Part shown: positions 11,001-24,000 of the stretch, piece after piece
How the letters are laid out: every line of letters begins with the position of its first letter
Numbering within the stretch: position 1 is the stretch's first letter
Source: Nautilus pompilius
Taxonomy: Eukaryota; Mollusca; Cephalopoda; Nautilida; Nautilidae
NCBI GenBank assembly: GCA_018389105.1
Contig: JACATO010000598.1
Location: forward strand, 496,001-560,000
Direction: 5' to 3'
Length of the DNA stretch: 64,000 nt
The notes under the pieces: generated by a model
The model's database searches: none
Seen by the model: the letters and a program-made list of their open reading frames with translations, nothing else
Told to the model about the DNA's origin: nothing
Made by a program: the position numbers and the translations under genes

Positions 11001-14000
11001 AGTTAAAATTTTTCGATGAAAGGTAAAATAGCTGTTGAATATTCTACTAATGGTGTTACAAGTTCTAGTTCAAATAAAAAAAGAAAAAGAAAACTTGAAT
11101 GCACGTGTCATGTATTAGCTGAAGAGTTACATAAACCTGTTAGGAAAAATTCTTGAAAGTGGCTTTTTTTTTCTTTCAAAAGATGTCTGTTCAACAGATT
11201 TAGTTGATATGCAACCTTTTCTAAATAGAATAAAGGTTACATATATATGTGTTAAATGAAATAGATGATATTTCCTAAATATTGAAGTGGTTCATTAAAA
11301 AATGGAAAATATTTCATAGAAGCATTTTAGATATTTATTTAGACAGTTTAGTAGAAAACTTAGGCAAGGAAGAACAAAAATGTTCTTTTCATGAACATGT
11401 TGCACAAGTACGAAACAGTGAATGGAGGAAACAAGAGGAAGCCTCCCATCATCCTTAGCTATGCCTGCTAATGAAGGACTGACTGGCTGCTGCTGTTCTA
11501 CATGATAGATGCTTCAGCATATAACACCTTTGTCTTGTGGATGAATTCCATTCAAAGTGTAACTCCAACAAACTTTGCCAACACACATTTTTGTATATGA
11601 TGGTAGAGGCCCTAGTTGAACCCCTCATCAAAACCAGATCTAGGATGCCCAAAGGACCTGCAGTGATTGCTTTGGTGCAGAATGTTCAGGAAAAGGTGAC
11701 TCAATATATACCAACAGCAACTGAAATGGGAAAAAGACAAGTTAGATAGGCAAAAGCAGTATCCAGCATTTACTAAAAAACAAAAGTCATCTGTGTGAGA
11801 TGCAATAAGCATTTCTGCGAACAGCATAGCTTTATATTCTGCCACTTCTGTGCTATGTGTAATACGAACATTAAATGAAATATACTTTTTGAATGTTTGT
11901 AGTATAAGAGAGAGATTTCTGTAGCCAGATATATAGAGAAGAGTTGCTGATTGTAATTAGATGTATATATTGGGTATCTAAAGTTTAAAATATACTCATG
12001 CACAACATTGCTAAATTTACCAGTTAAGTGTCATTGTCACTGATATGACAAAACGTATAAACTATTAAGTTTGCGATTTTCTTTTGTATAAATCATATTT
12101 CTTGAATTTTTTGAGAATTGTAAAAATATTATGTACTACTTTTTGAATACTTTTAAATACAGATTTAGCAATAGTGTCTACTTTATTTTTATTTCTAAGA
12201 AGAACAGGTGTGGACTTTTCAGTCAGATAACAAAAAATATGATGGCTTTCAGAGGTGTAGCAAGGGTTCTCAGCGCCTGGGGGGGGGGGTACAATGACCC
12301 TTTTGGCGCCCCCCCACCTCTGATATGCTTTTACTATTTGTTTGTGACTCATTACCCAGTTAATAACAATCACAAAGAATTAATCACCATCTCATAAAGA
12401 GCTAATTTAAAGTCACAATATAACACCTCACAATATCACAATGGTAAACCTGGAACTAATGAAGTACTGCCTACTAGGTTTACTTACATAATTTGTTAAA
12501 TTGTAAACCATTTTGATATTTATTTCATCCAGTATTGTTCAAAGTCACACAGCTAGAGTAATCTTTCAAGCATGCAGAATGAAGTCACTTGTGGTGTACT
12601 TGTATTACAAAACAGATTGATAAAATACTAGTTATGTTTACAAATAAATGTTATTAGTTTACAAAACTGTGCATATACTTAACCAGATCTTGTACAGGTA
12701 GCATTCTGGTATTCATTGTTACATTATATATGAACCTTTCGTGCTTTTGCTGCTGCAAATGAACCAATTAAACTATCAAAATTTAAGGTATTATGTCTTT
12801 TTCAATACTTAATATTGCCAAGTTACTCAGTCGTTCTTGAGTCATTGAAGTTCTCAAGTATGACAATTAATTTCAGCTTGCTGAAAGACCTTTCACAACT
12901 ACTGTGGAAATTCATGGACGGAGGTGGATAGTTATTAGTTGGCATTATAATTTATGGGCCAGAGGAAAGTTTGCACCGCTTCAGACCTGTGCCCAGAGGC
13001 GACTGACCCTCCCCCACCCTTGCTATTTCTCTGGTTTTAAGTATACCCTCCTACTTTTATCAGAACACTTTCAAAATCTGCATAAATTTAAAAGAGTTCT
13101 TTTAGTTTTGCTGCAGTTTTTAAATTCTAATTTATTATTTTATGTGTTAGGCAATCTAAGTAAAACAAGTGAGTTTTTGCTACACATCTGTTTTATAAGT
13201 TTTTTCTCATCTTTATAATTTAAACAGTTGGGCATACAAAGATTTTTTATTTATGCTTTATTTACATTCTAATTAGTCTGAATAGATTTTTTAACTAAGA
13301 TGTAATGAGTTTGATCTTTGTAATAAGCAAGAGATATATATTGTATTGCATTATTTAAATTTTTTATTCTATGTATTACAACTTTCTTATCTTCATCAAA
13401 CAAGTGTGGATTAACTGAGATTTTGCTTTTGAACTTGTTTCATTTGTGTACTGCAGTAGGTTAAATAATGGCTTTCATATTTAATATATTCATATTTTTA
13501 TCTTATATGAGTGACTTATCTTCTGGATACAGATGTGTAAGTACACTGAAGAAAGTTTGTTACTGTTGAGTGTTCAGTGCAGCACTTTTCTATTCCGAAA
13601 AGTTTGGTAATTCTATATATGATGTTGCTTGAGTGAAACATACTTATCATGCATGGTTCTAAGTCCAAGATACCCAATAAACTTGGCTTTATTTTCTATA
13701 AATGTAGCACTTTTCAAATGAGCAGGCTTAAGAAGACATTTTAACCCAACCAGGCTTAATGGTCAAAATGTTTAGCTTTTATTTTTAATTTAGCTACTTA
13801 AAGAAATTTAAAAAAAAAAACTTTTTTTTTTTTTTTAATAGGTTACTTAGCTTCTCCATCTGCAAAGTATCCATCAGTGTTTGCTTCTGATGGCTTTTTC
13901 GGTGATTTCCCTTACATTCTTCCAGCAACAACAGCTGGACTTACAGCAGTGATTGCCTGCTTCATAGTCTTCTTCAAATTTCCAGAAACCTATAGCCAGA

Positions 14001-17000
14001 AGTAAGTATCTCCCCTCTAAGGGCCATCTTAAGGTGTGGGCAAACTGAACACACACCCAGGGATACCAGCAGCAATATGTATTAAAAAAATATATTAAAA
14101 AATCGATAAACCCAGATATTCTAATTATCCTTGATAAGCTTTGGGCCTATAGAAATCAGCTTCACTGCCATATGCTTCAGTCAAGAACAACTTTTTTGTC
14201 TGATAAACATTGAGCTTAATGTGCTTCAGGAAAATGGCTTTTCAGATTGTGTTTTGGTTTGCAGTTAAACTCTGGAGGCACAAATAACTATTACTATTTT
14301 GTGTTGTAACATGGTAGGAGGCTTCCAAGATCGTTAAGACATCACCCCATATGGGCTGTTTGGATTTGGTTCTTCCCAATGTCTCAGTCACTATCTACTG
14401 AATTGATTCATAAATGTTATAACATGAACAGTTAGTTTTCTACTTTAAAACATTACTGCCCTAGAATATTTTAAATTAGCATATCATGGGCAAGTTGATT
14501 TAGATTTCTTTTTTTCCTTTTTTTACATTGTCTTTTTCTTAATCAACCAGTGTTTGTTTGAATTTTTTTTTTTAATGTACACTTGTGACATAAATGAATA
14601 AGCAGGTCAGGGTAGACTTTGTTTCTGATTTTCATTTGCTGAATATATTGCTATTTTATTTCCTTTAGTTTTTCTTAAAAGAAATTAATTATCATGATCA
14701 GGTTTTTGTACATCCAGGCTTTTAAAAAATGTATAATATTATTTAATATATTATTAATGTATTATATTTATAAAAATAATTTTAAAATGAAAGATACAAC
14801 ATTCTAGAAAAAGGATATACATGGGAGGCGAAAAAACGTTTAATTAATTACCTCTTTTCCATTGTATTTCTTCTGCAATGCTTACCAATAACTGGTTGTT
14901 GATTATGATTTAAGTTGAATGAAACTGGATAATTCCTACAAAAGTTTTATTTGGCTTTAAATGAATGACTGAAGATGGTTGGTTTTACCAATTTCCATCA
15001 CTATTAGTAGTAATACATTTTAATGAACTTGTTTTGGCTCTAAACCCTGATGATGGGAATGAGAACGGATTTCTGAAATATGAGTTTGATAGTTATCTGA
15101 GGTGATAGGAATAGCTTAAACTAGTTGTCTGACGCCTGTAATTAACACATCACTATCTTTTAACTGTTGATGCTAATTTGTTTTTTATACTTTCTATCAT
15201 TTAGAAAAGAGGAAGTCATTAACATAGATCAGCAAAGTAGTTCTCAACTGTTAAAACACAGTGAAGAATGGGACGTTAACAAAAAAATATTGGATAGCAG
15301 GTACCTGTCAAGTTTTGCTTCCCTGGATGACATACATAACCAGGTGAAAACTCCTGGTTATTTTTCAGAGAGGCACCAAATGAAAGTGGAAAATCCAAGG
15401 TACAACAGTCGTTCTATGAGTGTCACATTGTTACCCCTGACCAGTGCCAGTGAAGGCCATAGTAGTATTGCCCTGTCGTCCTCGCTGGACTCTGTGCTCC
15501 TCCACAGAAGCCAGACTACAGCTGATCCTCTTCAGAAGTCATTCAAGTTGCAAACAACAGTGAACATTTCCCTGGACAATGCCAAGCAATATAACAAAGC
15601 TGAAACCTTGGGAGGAGGAAGGGCATGTGCTGAAGATTGCTTAATAGATCCTCCAAGCAACATACAACAGAAGAAATCCTTTTGGAAAAAAATGAAATCA
15701 AGCTATTTGTTTGTTTTATTAAGGTATGTGTTGTTAAAGTTATGTCTGTTTGACAAAGTGGATAGTATTTGAAAATTATTATTATACCTCTGATTTGTTT
15801 TTCTCCCACCATTTTTTTTTTAAAATAAGTGTGGGATTTGTTGATGTTTCTTTATTAAAAAACACACAAGATTAGCCAAGAATCCCTAAATATTTTTATG
15901 GTGCACTGAGTAATTAGCATAACTTTTGTCTTTAATATTAAAAATGTTAAAAATTATAACTCTATTACCCTTTAAAGCATGATTGAGAGAGAGATATTTA
16001 GAAGTAACTGATACTGTAAATGTCAATATTTCTTTGCATCATATTAATTTGACAATTTTGTTAACAAGATCATTTTGCATCCTTTAATTTTCAGGAGCAG
16101 TTGGAAGTTAACTGGTTACTGTACATTATCTATAATCATCTTTGTTTAGTGAGCCAAAGCTATTTTGTCTCTGCGTTTATGCAAATGACAAGGCTACAGA
16201 AAATTGTCAAACAATAGTAGGCTCATTCCTAATTCTAAAATCCTGTGTACATAAATGCACAGCTGATGGAAAGGTTGACAGTAATGAAGTAACGTTTTAT
16301 GCAAACACTAATCTAGTAGCATATTTTCTGTTTTCATGTTTTGTTGTTTTTAATTCCTGAATTAACTAACCAATAAAGTAAAAACAAAAGGCAAATAATA
16401 TTAAATTAAATAGTCAAAAGATCGTGCACGCACACTGACTGACTGACTTTAAATAAGTAAATAGAGAAATTCCCTGAGACTTGAGGCATTCTGGTCACAT
16501 AAGCACATTATTGTAAGCTATAAGAATAGGTATAGTTGACCAGAAGTACAACAACTATGCCATGAACAGGAAGTTTACAGGAACTGATGGACTCCAAATT
16601 GGGTGGGGCATAGATGGAAATTAGAACGCTGGTAGAAGCTAGTGTGAAATCTCCAAGACACTATTTTTCTGTCAACTGTTAATAGGTAATTGTCAAGTTC
16701 AAGGGAAGACAAACAGCTGTTTATGCACATCCTGGATGCCCAGTGTTGTGAAGAAAAGCTTGGAAACCAAATTCCAATAACTGGCTACAAATGTGGCAAA
16801 ACGGGTTTATAAGAATCATCAGACATTATCTTCACAGCATGGAGTACAACAGAAGAGTGGTGAAACACAAACTAGTCCTCACCTCATACATTGTCAGTTA
16901 TTGACTGCATTTTGGAACACTAATATTTTCCAGTAAGTCCAAGTTTTTGTAGTTGTAAAACAGTGGTTGTGTATAGGTGTGGCAACATTCAGCACAAATT

Positions 17001-20000
17001 TTCATTGAGCTGTTTGCAAACCATAATAAAATATGATAGTGTGTTTTTCATGGTGAGATGCAATCTGCACCACTGGACAGACACAGTGATGGCCTGAAAA
17101 GGAACTGCAACTTCCGCTCAATATATCAACATTCTCGGAGAGTGCTTATCTAAGCCACTATAAGTCTGTCCAAAAAAGGTACAGTTTTTATGGAAGTTGA
17201 TACCCCAATTCACACCACCTGTGCATCACAATTATGCTATGCCTGACAGATCACTGGGCATGAACCCCATTGAGTACATGTAGTATATCTTTACTGATCC
17301 ATACAAAGGTGTCCATATAAACCTGCTTCCCAGGATTCCCTATATAGATGCTATGCTAGGAATTGGCTGCAATTACACTGACCAAGATTTTTTATCTCAT
17401 CCATACGATGTGGCATTATATCTGAATATGCATTTTTAGTATACCAATAGTTTTCTCATGTAGCTTTAAAATAGCAAACCCTACAAATTTAAAGGATCAT
17501 TAGCAGAAGTAGTGGAATCAACTCTGAATTGGTCCTACCATTTTCTACTGCAAATATTTGAAATGGGGTTCAAAATAGACTTCTTCATGCATTTTTTACA
17601 CTTGATGAACAAAAAACAAGGCACAAATGACTTGACTGTACTGAACAGCCTGACTAAAGTTCCATGATGGAACCACATGCATGTGCGCAAAGTTGTAGCT
17701 TGGTTAGGTTGATTCAAGTGGCACTTTCTAAAAAAATATGCTAAACAAAAACAATAGCTTGCTATTGACACTACTTGACTTTTGAAAGTATAATAGTGTA
17801 ATTTGAGAGATTTAATTGTTGGTGAATTTTCCACTTCATTGAAAGTAAATTTATCTAGGGAAAGAACAGAGAGTATTTGTCTTGTACCATTCTGAAACTA
17901 GCCAAAGAAAAAGGACAGTATTTTGAAATAATTTTCTCTAAACATTCACTGTTTGCCCTTTTTTATTTTCTATTTGATATTTGGCAGTATACCTGATGTT
18001 AGGAAGACCGTTGCTCTGTACACTATCTTCTCATTTGCTGTCATAGGCTTTGAAGACACATTTGTTATTTGGGCTTCCACAGAACCCAGATTTGGTGAAT
18101 GCTTGTTTTTTTTTTTTTTTACTTTTTTGACATAACAAAATAACTTTTTGGTTTTTTTTTTATCATAAGAGGTATACAGCTTCATAAAAGCAACTAAACC
18201 TATAACAACATCCAACCTCTGGTGGTAGGAGCAATTTTTAGCTTAAATAAATGTTGTTGAACTTTTTGCATAATGCTGACTAAGTATTGTTAGAAATCAG
18301 TCTGAAAATGTATACACCTTCATCTTTTAATGACCAAGAAACTTAGGAAAAGCATTTGTTTTTAATATCAAAAAAAGGAAATTATAAAGCATGTAAACCA
18401 TTTCAGCAGTACCTCTGTTTAAGAGAGACCTGCATTACCAATGTGTTCACATTTTCAAAGAACTTAACTACTGGACGTTTTTTGTTGTTTTTTTTTTAAA
18501 AAAACATTATTAAAATCATTAAAGGTAACAGCTAGTCGGTCTTGGTACCACTGTTCATGTTTTCACTGAAACATTTCTTTAAAAAATGGACAAATTACAA
18601 ATAGTCTTTATAAACAGGAAATCTTTATTAACAGCTCATTGAACAGATTAAATATTGTTTTATAAAAGTGAGTTTTTTTCATCTATAATTGATTGTTCCC
18701 TGTAAAGACATTGGGATGTTTTTGTGCATTTAGTCAATACGAACATTCTAAAAGTATCACTTAGTTGTGTTGTAGTGCGCTGATGGTGGTCTATTTGCTA
18801 AAGGAATTGTAACTCTCAGAGATTTTTATAGCAGCATCTATGATAAACTGAATTAAAGTGTTACTGGCACCTCTGAAAACAAGATTTTTATGTGAACGCT
18901 TCATATTGAGACATTTTGCAACAGACTGCTTAAATAGACTGGTGATAATTGTTCAGGTTGTTGGTCTTTTCTTTCAGATGGATTAGGTTTTTCTACAAAT
19001 GAAATTGGATCAATTTTAGGAATTGTTTCAATCCCTCTAATGTTTATTCAAGTCTTGACTTTTTCGCCAATGGTAAAAAGAATTGGATTACTTAAGGTAA
19101 GACCAATGTCTTTGAAAAGAAAATTGCCAGGTTTTACACACAGCCAAGAACTTAAATCTTATCTAAAGAAAAAGACTCATTTTAATAAGTTGTTTTTGTT
19201 TTTTTCAGTTTTACCTAGAAGTATGACAGAGGAAAGCTGATTATTCTTTTTAAGTATCTACCATTTTGTTCTTGAAAGTGAAGATTTTTGGAATTTAATG
19301 AGTTCAACGTTAAAAACATTATTGATTTGATTTGAGGACCTATCTAGTTTGTAGCAAACATTAATATCCATGAACATGCAGTGAAATACAAGGGACGTCA
19401 AATTTTATGGTTGATGTTACATGGATACATAATGGCTCAAGTAGGTGCTATGAACTATCCTAAGGTGATTCACGCCACCTGATGACCAGAAAAGCCAGAC
19501 ATCTCAAACACCCATCACTTCTTGTCACCAAGGAATCATAACACTAGAGCTCCTGTGCAATTGGTCAACACTGCACTCAAAGCCAGAAGTCTACAGAGTG
19601 TATAAAGGCCATCCATATAAGTTGTCAAGAGCCTACCCGATTCTTGTTTATGTCCTCTATTCCATGGTGATGATTTGTATTTGTGACTTTTGTGAAAGAT
19701 GAGTGTCCCTAAGAGAAAAGTGAACAGCAAATGCAGGATCTTTAATTAGGCCTGAATAATGAGTATTTCTTCACAGAAGTAGGTACAGAATGTGTGCTTG
19801 ATTTTCCATGAAAGTGCAGCAGTTTTCAAGTGCAGTGTGAGTCACCGTTATAATTCCAAGAATATAGTGTCTACATTAAACTTTCAGCTAATGAGAAAAA
19901 AAAAGGTGCTCAGAATCTCTTAGTTCAGTTACAGAAACAGTAGACCATGGATATTAAGACATGGCTCAGCTACTCATTTTCACAAGAGGCATTAATGGTC

Positions 20001-20952
20001 AATTTGAAATCACTGAAGCATTTCTGTCTATCGAATCTCAAGGATAGAACAACAGGAAGAGATTTAAAGTGAATTTTACAATAGTAAAATTCTTCATCTG
20101 TAGAATTTGAAATCTTCTTAGTGGCTTCTATTGTATTAGACTATTAAAACAAAACAACTAATATTATTATCTCAAGATTATTTTTTTTTTTGGTAATATA
20201 TATATATATACCCTAGATAGAATATAAATGACCAACCGCTCCTACTATAGAGATGGTTGTCAGATAGCTATAAACTTTACAGAATAACTACTACTGTCTC
20301 TGTCTTTATAAAATTTAGTTAGTACATTACATTTTGATGGTAATGTTTATATGCTTTCTTAATTTTGTTTTTTTTTTTTTCAGACTTTTATGGTAAATGA
20401 TGTTGTTCTAATTGTTGTGGTGACTGTCTGCCCAATTACCCACTTACTGCACAGCAAGTAAGTGTTTTTCTGTTTGTCTATGAATGAAAAATACCAAGGG
20501 CTGTCTTCCAACAGCAGAATTGTGTAGCCAAATGGTATTTTCATCATTTAGAATTACTTTTTTTTTAACTTAAATATGTCCAAAATATTTATCCAAATAT
20601 TCTTCAATGTAGAATATTTGTTTTGATTCTGCTTTGTTTCTTTGTTTTTTGCATAATGAGATATGATAATATTGTAATTATAATTAAGAGGACCAAGAAG
20701 TATGTCAACTTATATAGTGCCCAACCTTTTAAACCATGCATTCAAATGCATTTTAGATGTGTTGGTTATGGTACATCGAACGACTTCATCAGGAAGACAA
20801 AGTTGTGACCCCTTGTAACCAGAGAGATTAGTAATCCTTATCTTTTAATAATTCTTAATGTATCATTTACATATCCATGTAACCTTCATTACATAAAAAC
20901 ATTTTTGGTAATCACTTAGAATAAAAAATACCCTTCATTCTTCAAATCATTT

Positions 20953-21005
<53 letters not shown>

Positions 21006-24000
21006 GACTGTCTGTGCATCTTATGCAAATAAGATGCTTTTGCACTTCTTTCAGACTACTGACATTTCTGAGTAATATAAAATAAATTCTCACTGGGGTG
21101 GAACAACCCACACTAAACAGCTAAGACAGCTGATCTTGGAACAGATCTATCCATGCAACACACATTTTTAAGTGCATGCCACAGATAGGACTGTTTTTGC
21201 ACTCAACAAAAACACTTTACAACACCACAATAACAAAAACAATACTGCACTAACCAGATGGATGGCTTTGTTCCATCACGACTGCTTAAGCTTTGTTCTG
21301 TTTTCCTCTCACATGCTTATTTTGCTAAAGCTGAGTAAATTAAAACAACAAGTTAAACTGTAATCATTAAGAAAATACATTTAAATTAAGATAAAATAAA
21401 AGGAAATTTTAAAAATATTTATTAAAAGTTTAATTTTGACTTGAAGTTTGTTTCTGGTAATTAATTGGTCTGATCCTGCTCTCAATAATGCCTAATTAAT
21501 TGCATACATTATATATCATGGTGCATATAAATATTACAAAGAGTGTCAATAACAACTTCTTTTTTTTGTCCAAAATCAGTGAGATTCACCTGCTACTTCC
21601 ATTTAAAAAAACTATCTGGTTTTGTTCACCTTCAGAGGTTCCTAGTGTTCATTTAGAAATGTTCAGCATTCATATGGATATGTTTTAAGTGGTGTCTCAA
21701 GGTTTTCCAGCCTCCCCTACTTCATAAGACTGGACCAGGGAGATATTGTGATACCCCGATGTTTCAGTATAACTAAGGATAATAAGTAATGCTGGCAGGG
21801 TCTTGAACTTTTCACCAGATTATTTGTTATTAGTGAGAAAACTCAAACTAAAGAGATTTTTGTCAGTTTTAATTTAAAAGTACAATACTTTGATGTTGCT
21901 TTGGTTGTTTGCCTGTTGTTTAAGATTTATTGCTGATTAAAGCAGTGTTGTCATGTACAAACCCACCATTGTTTATTTCTGTGAAACTTACTTTCAGCAC
22001 AACTTGGCTGTGGATAACTCTTCTGTTGTTATTGATACCCCAAAGAATTTGTTGCAGCAATAACTTTGCAGCTACATCATTGCTAATCAACAACTCTATA
22101 AGATCTGGCATGGCTGGATCACTAAACGGTATTGCTATGACCACTACAGCTTTGGCAAGGTATAGTTGTACATATGTGCATAGTATTATTAGGTCATTAA
22201 AAAGTTTTGTCGGTTTCTATATTATGTTAATTTGGGGTTCATTTTTGCATGTTTGTGAAGGTGTATGTAGGTAAGTTGTATATCGTTTTGTAGCGTGTGC
22301 TTTGGCATAGATTATGCAAAACCTACCATTTTAAAAATCATAAAATGGATATTTGTTTCAGGGTTCTGAGTGAAGGATGGATAGAAATGTTTTACGTGCC
22401 ATTTTGCTTCACAAGTTCAAAGCGAGCGAGGGGCAACTCGTAACATTAAGCAGGCATGGGGTGAGGACACAGCAGATGAGCGCACAGTACAACGATGGTT
22501 TGCAAAGTTTCGATCAGATGCGAGCCTCAAAGATAAGGAATGTAATGGACATCCTTCCAGCTGTGATGACAACCGTCTGAAAGCCTCAGTTGAAGCCAAT
22601 CCAAGAAAAACAGTGGGCAAAATTGCTGGAGAGCTTGACGTAAGCACTGCAACTGTTTCCCGGCATCTTGACGCAATCGGCGAGGTAAAAAGGCTTGACA
22701 AGTGGGTGCTTCATGAGTTGAATGAACAACAACAAAATTTTCGATTGGAGGGCTGCTCTTCGCTTATCATAAGAAACAAAAATGACCCATTTCTTGACCA
22801 TATCTATACGTGTGATGAAAAATGGATCCTTTATGACAATACGATCAGCACAGCGGCTCAACATATAAGGCTCCTAACCACATTCCAAATCCCAGCCTAC
22901 ACCCAAAGAAGGTCATGGTCACTGTCTGGTGGACTGCAACTGGTGTCATCCACTATAACTTCTTGCAACCTGGCAAAACCATCACAGCTGAAAGGTACTG
23001 TCATGAATTAACCATTGTTCATCAAAAACTCTCCCAATGACAGCTGGCATTGGTGAATTGAAGAAGCCCAATCCTGCTCCACAATAATGCTCATCGTCAT
23101 GTTGCAAAAGTGACTCCTCAGAAACTGAACAGGTTGGGGCACGAAGTTGTCCTGCACCCAGCCTATTCACCAAACCTTTCTCCCACAGACAACCACCTTT
23201 TCAAACACCTCAACAGCTTCCTCTATATGAAATCCTCCTCCAAACAAGCAGCAAATGAAACTGCCTTTCAACAGTTTATCAACTCCAAAAATCCAGATTT
23301 TTTTCAAAATGGTATAAATGTGCTTGTAACTTGTTGGCAGATGTGTATTGATTGTGATGGAACTTCCTTTTATTAATAAACTTCACATTCAGCAATGATA
23401 TGCCAACAACTTTTGTAACAACCCAATAAATGTAGTATCGTTGTCTTATCAATAAGTGTAGTGGGCTCCAGCATTGTTTTTATTTTATATAAATGTTGTG
23501 GATGATTTTATAATATGTATTAGTGCTAATGTTGAAAATGATATGAATAATTTTCAGGTAAATTTAAATAATTTATTAGACTGTTCACTTGTGGAAAATG
23601 GACTTTAATGCTAGTAGGAGTTATTAGTCAGAGTATCAAGCACAAAAGTAAAGTTTTAATTTCATTTTATAAATCCTTGATTTATCCATATCTTAAATAC
23701 AGATATGGAACCATTATTTTTGATAGGATATTAATTTATTAAAGAGATTTCAGCATAGATTTAATAGAATGTTTCTAGGTCTTAACATTCAGAATATGCT
23801 GAATGATTGGATTTACCAAGTTTGAATATTAGTCACCTAAGCAGAGACCTTATAAGCGATTTACAAAATAATTAGGGACTTTGAGTGGACAGGAACAAAT
23901 TTTTTATATCTTTCTACAGTTACTATGGGCCATCCAACATGATTAGCCATCAGAAAATATTCTTTTAGCAATAAAAATGATAAGGAATGGAATAAATTGT

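Noticed and set aside
10860-11760. Possible integrase-type relic in a transporter intron (readings such as STDLVDMQPF near 11190)
   Set aside because: The resemblance to transposon integrases is short, needs several frame changes and could be chance.
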